From Asterochloris sp. CNOR1 (Eukaryota > Chlorophyta > Trebouxiophyceae > Trebouxiales > Trebouxiaceae), in contig OZ017752.1 of assembly GCA_963969365.1 (NCBI GenBank), positions 1,116,001-1,180,000 on the forward strand: a stretch of DNA of 64,000 bases, read 5' to 3'. Numbering within the stretch: the first letter of the stretch is position 1; each line of letters starts with the position of its first letter. Shown one piece after another: positions 33,001-42,886 of the stretch. The translations under genes and the position numbers were made by a program. Below the pieces are notes generated by a model that did no database searches, was not told the origin of the DNA, and saw only the letters and a list, made by a program, of their open reading frames with translations.

Positions 33001-33880
33001 ACACTGAGGCTGACTGCGTCCCATATCCCAGTGCGCTCAGGGAAGTGGCCCATCTCATTGAGAGCTGGCTCGCTGCATGGGTGACAAAAGTGCCGAGTGG
33101 CCCATGGAGCCAGGGCTCTCTGGATGATGGCATGAGCAGCTTGCCTGCACACACTCCGTGCCCTGAAGACATGGCTGTGTGTGCCAGTGTACACAGAATG
33201 TCGCTCAACCGGGGCCCTGCATCCATCCACCCCTCATTCCACAGCACTCCAGCCTGCTGACCCTGCACTTGTCACCCCCTGCCTGCTGAAGCACTGGACC
33301 CTGCTCCCCCTCTGAACTGCAGGCGACTTCCCAGACGTCAACCGCTACCGCGAGATTCTGGGGGCATATGATCTCACCACCTTCCCTAAGCTGAAGGACA
33401 GCATGATCAAGGCCATTGAGGACGTCCTGAGCGTGGACATCCCCAACCTGGTGAGTCAAGTTGGGAAGAAGGCCGGGCTGCCCTGGGGTTTGGTGGTATG
33501 AGTGCCAACTCGTCTTCCCCAGGGCAGGCCAGTCTGTGAACCTGAGATGACCTGCAACAGGTAAAGGCCGAGAACGTGGTGGGGCCACCCCCATGCAGTG
33601 CATGCCGGGACCTGCTTGGGGTCCCGGCCGCTGCCAGGCTGCCGTGTCGTGCTGTGAGGGTGTAAGCTGCACTCCTTGTGCTGCTCCTGAGACTTTACAG
33701 GCAATCTCGGTCTGGTGCTGCTCCCGAGACTTTACAGGCAAGACCTGGCTGTCCTGATGGCACTGCCCCTAGCTGAAGCTGCTCCTGAGGGCTACTTACT
33801 GGAGGCAAATGGTGCCTGTGCCTCCACAGGTGTTCCACTTGCCTGTGCAGGTGCGCTCCTTTGACAACCCTTACACATGA
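27054..33880 (+). CDS. EHD1: EH-domain-containing dynamin-like ATPase (EHD)
   Basis: EHD proteins are membrane-tubulating ATPases of endocytic recycling. Approximate exons are 27054-27209, 27333-27467, 27830-28056, 28861-28987, 29571-29755, 30142-30228, 30525-30633, 30922-31047, 31529-31666, 32151-32295, 32699-32868, 33324-33449 and 33851-33880. The EH domain is N-terminal (DHDNKLTGPDAVKFFERSGL, then VWALSDNARRGFLDF), as in plants and unlike animals. The nucleotide-binding fold is complete: P-loop LLGQYSTGKTTFIKHLLG, EITLVDTPGVLSGEKQRIE, FDPHKLDISDEFKQ and VVLNKADQVDQQQLMRVYG. The helical domain follows (KVYIGSFNASNPI, VGHLRKQMPALMGKQK). The last exon codes only VRSFDNPYT and stop at 33880, matching the short plant EHD ending. 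Every join checked keeps phase. Confidence 0.93.
33680..33743 (+). repeat. tandem repeat, two units of about 35-37 bases, in last EHD intron
   Basis: Two nearly identical copies of GTGCTGCTCC(T/C)GAGACTTTACAGGCAA lie next to each other, differing at one position in the core. Each copy contains a potential acceptor (TTTACAG), but no exon follows either one. Confidence 0.75.
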
Positions 33881-34142
33881 GGACAAGGCCTCTGGACCCA
33901 GCTTGTACCCTTTTGCTCTCCTCTTTGCTGCTGCTCTGTGCCCTGCCAGCTCTCCCTCACTCGCCAGTACCCATGAATGCTGTGCCACCACACTGCTCAC
34001 TGCAGATGCATTGCTCCCATTGACTTGTTGTACCAGTCTGAGGAGACACTACGGCATGTCGGCCGACCTAGGAAAGTCAACTGTCTGACAGGCTACGTCA
34101 GACCTACAACTTCGGTTTTGCCATACACGCAAATCAAAGCAA

Positions 34143-35766
34143 TGCAGGGCCAAGTATTGCCCGGCAGAGCAGCACCCACAGCTGGGCAGGTGTTGCTGCC
34201 TGCAAAGGGCTGCAAGTCTACGAGGGCAGCTGCTGCCAGATGCACAGGCAGATCTGGAACTCATGTAGCATGTGCTGCCACTCTGGCCCAGGAGCAGAGC
34301 GCAGCAGCTCAGAACAATGGCGTGGGCAAGGCTCAGGCAGGCACGCAGCTGCAATTTGCGCTCCTGTGTGCTGCGCAGCAAGCTGTCTCCCTCTGGCCTG
34401 TTGGTGATAGGCATCACTGGAGTAGTCATGAATGGCAGTTCACCTGGCGTCTTCTGCACTGCAGCCCAGACATATGAAGCCAGTCCACCTGTGGCACAGC
34501 GCATTGCGGTGGTGGAGCGCCAGACAAAGGAGACGAAAGTGCAAGTCAGCATCGGGATCGATGGCACCGGCAAGTGTAGGGCAGATACCCCTATCCACTT
34601 TCTCAATCACATGCTAGATGTGAGTCCTTCTGCTGTGTGCGCCCCACATGGCCCCCTTTGAGCTTCTGCTGACAGCTGGCCTGCATGCACTTTTGAGCTG
34701 CACCCTCAGGCTGTGCGCCAAATTTCTGCCAGTCATCATCTGTCAGCTCGAATTGTGGAGCCGGCATGCATCCAGTCAGCTTTAGGCTGAGCCCCTCAGC
34801 CCGCGTCACTGCCATGCAGCAAATCTCGTCCCATGGCCTCTTTGATCTGGACATCCAGGCAGAGGGTGACACCTGGATTGATGACCACCACACCAACGAG
34901 GATTTGGGTGAGCTTAGCATGCGAAGCCAGGCAGCCAAGGTGGACGTCATGCAGCGACTGTTCCCCTGGCTAGCCCAAGCATGCAGTGGGACACCATTGC
35001 CGGCATTGTGCATAGCACCAAAGCTGAGTGAGAGGTGCCTTGCACCATGGACTGTACACAGGCAAGGGGGTGCACATGCAAGGTGATGCACGCCGGCTGC
35101 TCTGAGCGCCCGCATGCCGCTCTGCCTGATTGATGCTGGCTGTGTTCTGCCAGCTCTGCCTGACTGATGCTGACTGCATGCCCGTGCCTGTCTGCAGCGC
35201 TCGCCTTTGGGACTGCCCTGTCCAAAGCCCTGGGCGACCGCAAAGGCATCCACCGCTTCGGCGACTTCACAGCCCCTCTGGATGAGGCTCTCGTGCATGT
35301 TGTTCTGGTGAGCCTCTGGAGGCTGTAGGATGTGCTGGGACTGGCTCAAGGACCTCGTCCCTGTGCTGTGTCAGAAGGTGCCTGTGCAGGTGGCCTGCTC
35401 CTTCAGGAGGAGCCCTAGATGGCCCTGCCCTGCTGTTATAGGATGCATTCGGCAAAATGGAAGACCAAAGTTTAGCCTCCCTGCCTGCAGGATTTGTCAG
35501 GCAGGCCCCACCTCAGCTATGACCTCCAGTTCCCCTCAGACCGGATAGGAAATTACGACACCCAGCTTGTGGAGCATTTTTTCCAGTCAATGGTTAACAC
35601 AAGCGGCATGACGCTGCACATCAGGCAGCTGGGGGGCAGAAATTCCCACCACATTGTGGAGGCCACCTTCAAAGCCTTTGCCAGGGCACTCCGGCGAGCC
35701 TGTGAGACTGACCCCCGCAGGGCAGGCATGATTGCTTCCTCTAAAGGTGTGCTCACACAGGCATGA
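34143..35766 (+). CDS. HISN5: imidazoleglycerol-phosphate dehydratase, plastid-targeted
   Basis: This enzyme (EC 4.2.1.19) removes water from imidazole glycerol phosphate to give imidazole acetol phosphate in histidine biosynthesis, in the plastid in plants and algae. Exon 1 opens near 34143 ([15 protein letters not shown]) and is rich in Ala, Ser, Arg and Gln with few acids, like a transit peptide. The mature domain starts near 34465 ([18 protein letters not shown]). The signature blocks are present: [31 protein letters not shown] (the metal-binding His cluster), [31 protein letters not shown] and [19 protein letters not shown] (second His cluster). Approximate later exons are 34819-34907, 35198-35309 and 35492-35766. 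The stop at 35764-35766 follows SSKGVLTQA, a normal family end. The donor of exon 1 was not settled. Confidence 0.9.
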
Positions 35767-36051
35767 AGCAGTCAGCTATGGGACTTTACGTTCAATGCAG
35801 TGATCCTGACTCTGCCAGCTTCTTTCAAAGCCGTGCTCTCACAGTCAGCTTGTTTATTGATGGAGATGTGTTGTTTGGTTGCATTAGCTAGCTCATGCTG
35901 AATAAGGGCGCATGCTGTCATTGGGCAGTACTGAAGCGAAATAGAAGACGTAAGACAGAGCTGGCTGAGCCGCTCAAGATGTGCTCCTCAACAGGCAGAG
36001 CATTGCAATTGCTTGCTAGTGATTTCTCACAACCCAGCCACTGACTGCACA
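35767..36051. other. convergent 3' intergenic stretch
   Basis: This holds the 3' ends of the histidine gene (+) and the cytochrome b5 gene (-). No exon-like frame is visible. Confidence 0.5.
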
Positions 36052-36870
36052 TCAGTCCTTCTTTAAGAGCTGGATGCCCAACAGCACCGCAAGGGCAATC
36101 ACTATAATAGGCAGCAGAGGCATAATGGATTTCAAGGAGCTTGACTGGCTGGTTTGTGGCGTTGCTGTGCTGGCTACCTGTTTTTCCGCTGGCGCTGCGC
36201 TGCCGCCCTGCAGGGCAGAGGGGTGTCTGAGACATCTATATGATGTTTGCATGGAGGGCAGGTCCATCAGATGCCTTGACCTCCTCAAGCACACAGTGCC
36301 ACAGTTCAGCACCTCACCTCAAACTTGCCGATTTCATATTTGTCCAGCATCTTCCGAGCTGAGTTGCTGTGCCCAATCTCTTCAAAGTCCTCTGTGGCAT
36401 CCTTGCCTGCAGGCATCATGCCAGTCTGGCATTGCAGTTCTGGTTATATTGGCACACAGGTGTCCATATGAGATTGTGGCCCACAGTATGCCTCGCTGGG
36501 GCTGCAGGCGGCAAGCAGCATTGCTGCTATTCTGAGGCAGGTGCTACCCAGCCTGCACATCACCACACTGGGCTAGCAACTTGACTGCAACCTGCCTGTC
36601 CATCCAGTGGAGCAGTTACGCTAAAGACGCGCAGTGATAGGTCTCTGATTGCTGGTGCAGCCATGCTGCGCACTGCTGCAGCAAAACAGCTTGCAGGACC
36701 AATGCGCTCTTGCCTGTTGCAGAGACAATGATGTCAAAGCCTCCTGGGTGTTCATCAAGAAAGTCTGTGACATTGTAGACCTTGCCTCCTATGATCAGCC
36801 AGCAGTCCTTTTCTGTGGTATGCTGCTTACAGTCGGCAAGCCCGAAGGTCTTGCCAGCTGCCTCCACCAT
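36052..36870 (-). CDS. CYTB5: cytochrome b5, tail-anchored microsomal form
   Basis: Cytochrome b5 is a small haem protein that passes electrons to ER desaturases and P450s. Three exons are visible: 36870 to about 36709 (MVEAAGKTFGLADCKQH, then VYNVTDFLDEHPGG), about 36406-36317 (DATEDFEEIGHSNSARKMLD), and 36213-36052. The two haem-ligand histidines lie in EHPGG and in GHSNSA. The third exon ends in a hydrophobic anchor (IMPLLPIIVIALAVLLGIQL) followed by LKKD and the stop at 36052-36054, which is the tail-anchor design. All joins keep frame, and the length of about 135 residues is typical. The gene converges on the histidine gene. Confidence 0.95.
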
Positions 36871-37180
36871 GGGATTTGATCACCTGCGCAGAGCAGAGCT
36901 CAACCGACAGGGTGACAGGATCGCCAGCTGCCTCGATGTGGCGAGCTCTCAACAGCTCCCTGCTGGACACTAAAATTCCCATTAGTGTTCCCCAGCAAAT
37001 AACTGCAATCATCTCTGCTGACTGACTGGGCAGCATGCAGGCCATGGCGTCTGCCTGTGGATCTCTGCTGCTGGAGGTTTCTAAACCGCTGCCAAGGGGA
37101 TACTGTGTGACCGCCTTGCCAAGGTCTGCCTGTTTTCAGCTGAGAGTGGTGTGGTGTAATTAACCAGGGTGTGCCTGCAA
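36871..37180. promoter_or_regulatory. divergent 5' region
   Basis: This lies between the start of cytochrome b5 (-) and the first visible exon of the LRR-like gene (+). Nothing specific was recognised beyond the orientation of the neighbours. Confidence 0.3.
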
Positions 37181-37922
37181 TCTCAGCGAGTTGCCAGTCC
37201 TGGGCAGACGGACGCTGGTGCTGAGCGCAAGCACGCCGGAGCTCTACAGCAGGGGCAATTCGGACTGTGCAGCCTGCAGAGACATGCAAGGCATGCTTGG
37301 CCGCCTGCTCAGCTTGACGCGATGCATGTCCAGGCACCCTGGCGCCAGCACAGATTCCATCTCTGTCATGTGGAGAAGCGACTGGGCCTCAGTGAAATGC
37401 AAGCAGCTGGCATGGTCCTCGTTCCGCAGGCAACACCTTGCTCGCGTCACTCCGCACTGACAACAGCACTTCAAGGACAGTTGGAAACAGCATGAGTCTG
37501 GCAGCACTGCCTCAGCTGAGCTTGCTGCATTTGGATCTTGCCAATGGCAGCACGTCTGGCAGCTGCCGCCTCGCGGCGACGGCAAATCGTGCGCAGCTCT
37601 CCTTGCTCTACGTGGACCAGACCATGGAGACAAGTGTGATGGTAAGGGGTGGAGCATTTCAGGGCCTCGAAGCATGTCTCAAGTGTCCTCTCTGGCAATG
37701 ACAGACATGGTGATACCAGACATCTGCCACCACAGCAGAAGTTGATTGTATTGAACATCAACAACGCTGGGATTCTGTGCTCTGAAGCCTTCTCTGGTGT
37801 GCAATGCTAACGCCAGGCCTGAAGCAGCTCAAGGTGTTGCGCTCAGGCGCAAAGCTGCTTGCATACTTTGGAAGCGCACTAGATCTGCAGCGCCTCTTGC
37901 TGCCAAAGTGGCCTGAAGTGTA
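37180..37922 (+). CDS. short leucine-rich-repeat-like gene or relic
   Basis: Three exon-like segments on the plus strand (about 37180-37390, 37480-37640 and 37800-37922) have Leu-rich frames in an LRR-like spacing: LPVLGRRTLVLSAS, MLGRLLSLTRC, LPQLSLLHLDLANG, LSLLYVDQT, LKQLKVLRSG and LDLQRLLLPKWPEV, followed by a TAA at 37920-37922. The pattern resembles plant F-box or intracellular LRR proteins. No F-box or start codon with good context was found. The set could be a short gene, the tail of a longer one, or a decayed copy. It sits between cytochrome b5 and the kinesin. Confidence 0.35.
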
Positions 37923-38599
37923 ATGCCTGTATTCGTCCAATAGTTGCCCCAAGCGACCAAGCTGGCATGAAACAATACCATGGGGTATCTGTTCCTCAAG
38001 CTATATCTGCAGATTTTCAAAGTCTCATGCAACTGCCTTCTTTATGAAGTATGACTTAAAAACAGGGGTGGTGAATTGGACCCTGCTCAATTCTTGCCGT
38101 CATAGCCAAGAGCCTGCTGCAGGACCTTCAGCGTCTTTCACTATCACTTTCATTGCACAGCAAATGCAACCTCCAATCAGTTCTGGTGGTATTTCAAGTT
38201 TCATGCAGCAGTGCTCATTAGTGTGCTACCTTGCTGACAATTCTAGAGAGGCCATGCAATGCACAGCCTGGGGACGAGGCTGAAAATAGGATTTGGCACT
38301 TCAACTCCGCCAGCCGTGCCATCCACATGGTCAGAGGCGACGTCGCAGCCATATATGGGGACCAGAAATGTCTCATAGTCCAATTCAGGTCAACAAACTT
38401 GGGACAGCCCGCCAAATCTCAAATCTCTGCAGATGGTGTCTGCACCAAGCAGGACAAGGTAACCCAGCCACCAGAAGACTCACAGATCCAGCGAAGGCAC
38501 AGATCAGCTGGTTTCTTGGCTGCCATGCAGGGTCATTGTACGCCTGCGGCCTCTTTCAGCAAAGGATGCAGGCAGCACCTGCTTGACATGCACTGGTGC

Positions 38600-41462
38600 A
38601 GACAGCATCAGCTTCTGTGATGGCAGCAGTACAAACAAGTTCACAGTTGACAAAAGCTGTGCTGTGAACACCACTCAGGAGGTGAGCACCTGCTTGTGCA
38701 GCTTGTATACTGCACCTCGAACTGTCGCATCTCCTCTTTAGGGCCTGCTCCCAACCTGCAAACGCCTTACTGCAGGAGCTGTTTGAAGATGTCAGGCAGA
38801 TTGTGGAGGCTACCTTTGAGGTAGATTGATTGGGCGTAATGTCCAGCTGTCACAGCATGCACATGGTGACATGGTGAACGAGGTGCAGCCCTGACTGATT
38901 AGTACAGGCCTGCCAGGGCGCCCTGTGTGCACGTTTGGTGCATCTCCAGCCCGTGATGTCTGGCGAAGATCTGCCAGGGTCCTCTGCAAACACTCTTCGC
39001 AGATATGAGCCAAGGTTGGCTTGTGTGCAGGGCTATCACGGCACCATCATGGCATATGGCCAGGTGAAAATTCTTTATGGGTCCAGGGCCTGCTGTGGCC
39101 AGAGTTTGCGAGGCCACCGCCTCGTGCCTGCTGTAGGGCTGGCATGCTTCTAGGCGGCGTGATGGAGTCAGGTCCTGGGGCCTGCCTTGGCATTGACTGC
39201 CCTGTATGCACTGGTCTCAACAACCTGCACCTCTCACATGTGCCATGTCATGGACTGCTTGATTGTCTTCCCGAAATAGCCAAGACACCACATGTGGGGG
39301 GAAGACTGCCTCCCCAAGTAGTGGCCCTTCTGCGCGCAGACTGGCTCAGGCAAGACACACACGCTGCTAGGAGACCTGCACCACGCACAGCGCAGGGGGA
39401 TTGTGCCCCGTGCAGTGAGCGCACTGGCAGCAGGGCTTGTCGTCAGAGCCAGCCCCTCGTGCAGCCTACAGGTGCCTCCTGATCATGCAGCGATGCATGG
39501 TTGCCTGGCACATGCTTTGTGCCACAGAGTGTTCATGAGACACGCTGCGTTGCGCGCTGACACCCAGCAGTGCCGGAGTGCAGGTCACAGTGTTGTCGGC
39601 ATGCAGCTGAATGCAATTCTGTTGTTCCTTCGGGCAGGGTGTGCCCCTGAAGGACTGCTTCATTTGCCATACCCGATGCAGGTCACTATGTCATCCCTTG
39701 AAATCTACTGTGAGAAAATCAGAGACCTCCTGGACTGCAGTAACAGCAACTTGCAGGTCAGCAGGGCTCTGGGCTCTTTGCCCATGCTTCAGGTCTGTGA
39801 AGAGCACTGACAGCTGCATATTGGGGCATGCTCAGCAGTGTGGCCAGGGCTTTGACAGACAGGCATGCGCTGCAGGTGAAGCAGGACCCCTGCAGAGGCA
39901 TCACAGTGGCAGGCGCAACTGAAGTGCCTATCAGCTCTCAGGCTGAGGCCATGCGTGTATTGCAGCATGGCATTGCAAACCGAGCTGTGGCCAGCACAGC
40001 AATGAATGCAGGTGGACACTTGCCGTGCTGCTATGAATAAGCAATCAGAGGCACAGACTAATTGCAGCAGACAGATGGCGGCTGCAGCGCAGCTCAGACA
40101 GCTTCTCACACTGCACATGTGCTGCAGAAAGTAGCAGGTCTCACTGCATTGTGACCCTGGCAGTGCAGCAGATGCATACTGATGGCAAAACTGTGTATGG
40201 CAAGCTGTGCCTGGTGAGTGTTCAAGGCACTGCTGGACATAGATTGTTTGGCCTGCCCACAAGACGGAGGCGCGCCCTATGTGCTCTGTCAAGCTGGACG
40301 CCGTGCGTGGGGCTGCAGGTGGACTTGGCAGGCACCGAGCGCTCTGATAAGACTGTGGCTAGAGGCCAGACGCTTGAGGAGGCCAAGCTCATAAATAAGT
40401 CCCTCAGGTGGGCCATCATCAGCCAGAGGGGCTGATGCTGCACCGGCTGGTGAGGGGCCAGGCAGCAGATGCTTTACTTCAGGCTGTGGTGGTCGCGTTA
40501 TGCTACACTTGGGCTCATGGGCCACCCTTCATGCAGTGCCCTGGGCAACGTCGTGAACGCCCTGACGGACGCCAAGAAGATGGGCCACATCCCCTACAGG
40601 GACAGCAAGGTCTGACATTCTGTGCTGCCATGATCTCGCCTGCGGCAGACATGAGGCCATGTCTTCAATGTGCAACCTGCAGCAAATTAGAGTCATGCAA
40701 GACAGCCTGAGTGACGAGCTCACCTGCTTGTTGCCTCAATGGTGCTTGAACTTGACAGAAGGCCAAGCTGTCTTCATCGCTGCCCCGTAGCTGCATGGAG
40801 TCATGCATGGCAACATGAGCAATGAGCTAAGCTGACCCCTCTTTCACTCACGCCGGCAAAGATCTGTGCTGCCACCCTGCAGCTCACCAGAGTCCTGCAA
40901 GACAGCCTGGGCGGCTCTGCGCGAACTGCCCTCATCGTCTGCTGCTCCCCCTCCTCAGAAGACGCAGCAGAGACCCTCAGCTCCCTGCGCTTTGGCAGCA
41001 GAGCCAGGGGCATTGTGAACACAGTCCACTCCAATGTGGGTAGGCTGGCAGCCACACAGGCTGAGCACGTCCTCAAGCAGCAGCTCAAGGTATGCAGAGG
41101 GGCTCTCAGGCAAAATGAGCTGGGGTGGAGAAATGCATGCCGATCTGTCAGTTTGCCGGCAGCAGAGTTTGAAATGGTTGCCTACAAAGGTCTGCTCCTT
41201 TAAAGAAGATGCCTACCGCCAAAGACCACACCGCTGACTACTGCAGGAGGTGGAAGAGGAGAATATCAAGCTACATAACATGCTGCAGTCCCTGCAGGCT
41301 GGCCAGGAAAAGCCACCAGCAGGCAAGCCCAATGCCAAACGGCACCGCTGGTGGTGGCTGACTCCTGCATATCAGCTGGTGCTGCTGATTGTGTATTTTG
41401 TCTTTGAGGATAGAGTGCAGCTTGCCTACTTTGAGCAGCTGTCCTGTGAAGCTTCCACATAA
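38600..41462 (+). CDS. kinesin motor protein, kinesin-1-like
   Basis: This is a microtubule motor. Visible exons run from about 38610 (NKFTVDKSCAVNTTQ), 38776-38820 (ELFEDVRQIVEATFE) and 39031-39063 (GYHGTIMAYGQ). P-loop exon follows near 39340 (TGSGKTHTLLGD), then about 39680-39755 (SSLEIYCEKIRDLLDCSN), 39876-40010, 40143-40213 (SRSHCIVTLAVQQM), 40319-40408 (VDLAGTERSDKTV and LINKSL), 40540-40611 (ALGNVVNALTDAKKM, HIPYRDSK), 40880-41090 (LTRVLQDSLGGSARTALIVC) and 41250-41462. Switch I, switch II and the P-loop are intact. The block after HIPYRDSK is closest to kinesin-1. The N-terminal strand with the usual RxRP motif was not found. The read-through last exon ends in a hydrophobic run (LTPAYQLVLLIVYFVF) before a stop at 41462. 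Exon-like frames at 41587-41750 and 41890-42050 may instead be later exons, which would make this run intronic. Confidence 0.82.
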
Positions 41463-42886
41463 GAGTATATGTTGTACTTTGAGTCAGCCCTTGCAGCTCA
41501 GAACCTGGATGAGTAAGCGCAATCAATGAAATTGACCTGGACAAAAGGCTATGCATGTGCAAGCAGACAGGAGCGTTGTCTCCACGCAGACTGCAAATGA
41601 GGTGCAGATGTCCGCTGCTGACGATGTGTATATTGCTGCATCCATTGACGCCTATAGCAAGCTGGCCCAGGCTGATGACAGCAGCTTGGTGCGCAGCGCA
41701 GAGGACTTGCTGGCTGCAGCGTTTTCAGCAGCTGTGGCCGTTTGCGGCCAGCAAGGATACTGCCAGAGTAGACGAAAGCCAGCTGTGGGGCATGAGCAGC
41801 CGCAGGTGCTGGGGAAAGGTGCATATGTGCAGCCACAGCTAAAGTAAGCAGTACCGCTGACAGCAGAGCTGACATTGAGACAGTGCTTTCTGCCAGAGTG
41901 GGCGAAGTGAGATTCAGCTGGTTGGCGATGTCTTTTGCCTGCAGCAGGCACAGCAGCTGATGCACCTTGCCTGCTTGGTGGCGCAAATTGCAGGCATCGA
42001 GCTCACAACAGGCAGACAGCCTCTGCGATTGCAGGCACTGACCTGACCCTTTGTTGGCCCCAGCGCTGAGATGGCAACCAGCAGGACAAGAGTTGCCCAG
42101 GCCTTGTCGCGTCCCAAGATTGCCAGGGCTGCCAGGCACAGGGCACTGGCAGCGTGCCGTGCACAGAGGACAATTCCAAGGTCCTGCCACTGCACCCGGG
42201 CATGGCTGGAGGTGAGTCTCCACTGCTGCCACTTTATCACTGTGCGCAGAAGCTGTCAGCTAAAGTGACCACGGAGTGTCAACACCTGATGACTCTATCA
42301 CAGCCTGCTGCACCTCACCTGGAGTTGGGGTGGGGCAGCAGTCGGCAGGCTAGCTCCCAGCCCAAGCATGACAAGGGGCACATGCAGCCGCGCCAACACT
42401 GATGTCACCATGTCAATCTGCAAAACAATAGCATCATAGCTGAGTGCGCCAGGCAGCACCCTGCATCAAGCAGGATGGCAGCATCACCTCCTATAGAGTT
42501 CGGCAATACAGCACCTTCCAGCTGCCGAGCTGCACTATGCTATGAACAACCTGCCTGCCATGCGCTGTTTTGGTGCTGCTCACCGATGCTGGAAGCGGGA
42601 GGCCTGCAATCTGGAGGGCAGTCCCAGCCAGCACGGCCAAAAGGCCAGCGTCAGGCAGCAAATGGTGCAAAGCGAGGTCCCAGCCACTGCCTGTCAAGAC
42701 CCTGCAGGCAGGCACTGCAGACTGTCAGTGTAACACAAACATCTACTTCCGGCAAGTGATGCAGAGCGACCTCTTAGCCGCTGCCAGTCAGCACCCAGCA
42801 ACAGGAGACACAGGCGGCAGGTGGCCAGCAACGTCCACAACAGCCTGGCAGCAGGGGACAAGCCTGAGGGATCTAAGACCAGCAGG

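Noticed and set aside
41549-42232. 227-codon minus-strand open frame downstream of the kinesin
   Set aside because: The translation is Cys/Pro/Gln-rich without motifs, and the plus strand of the same region has more protein-like helical exons.
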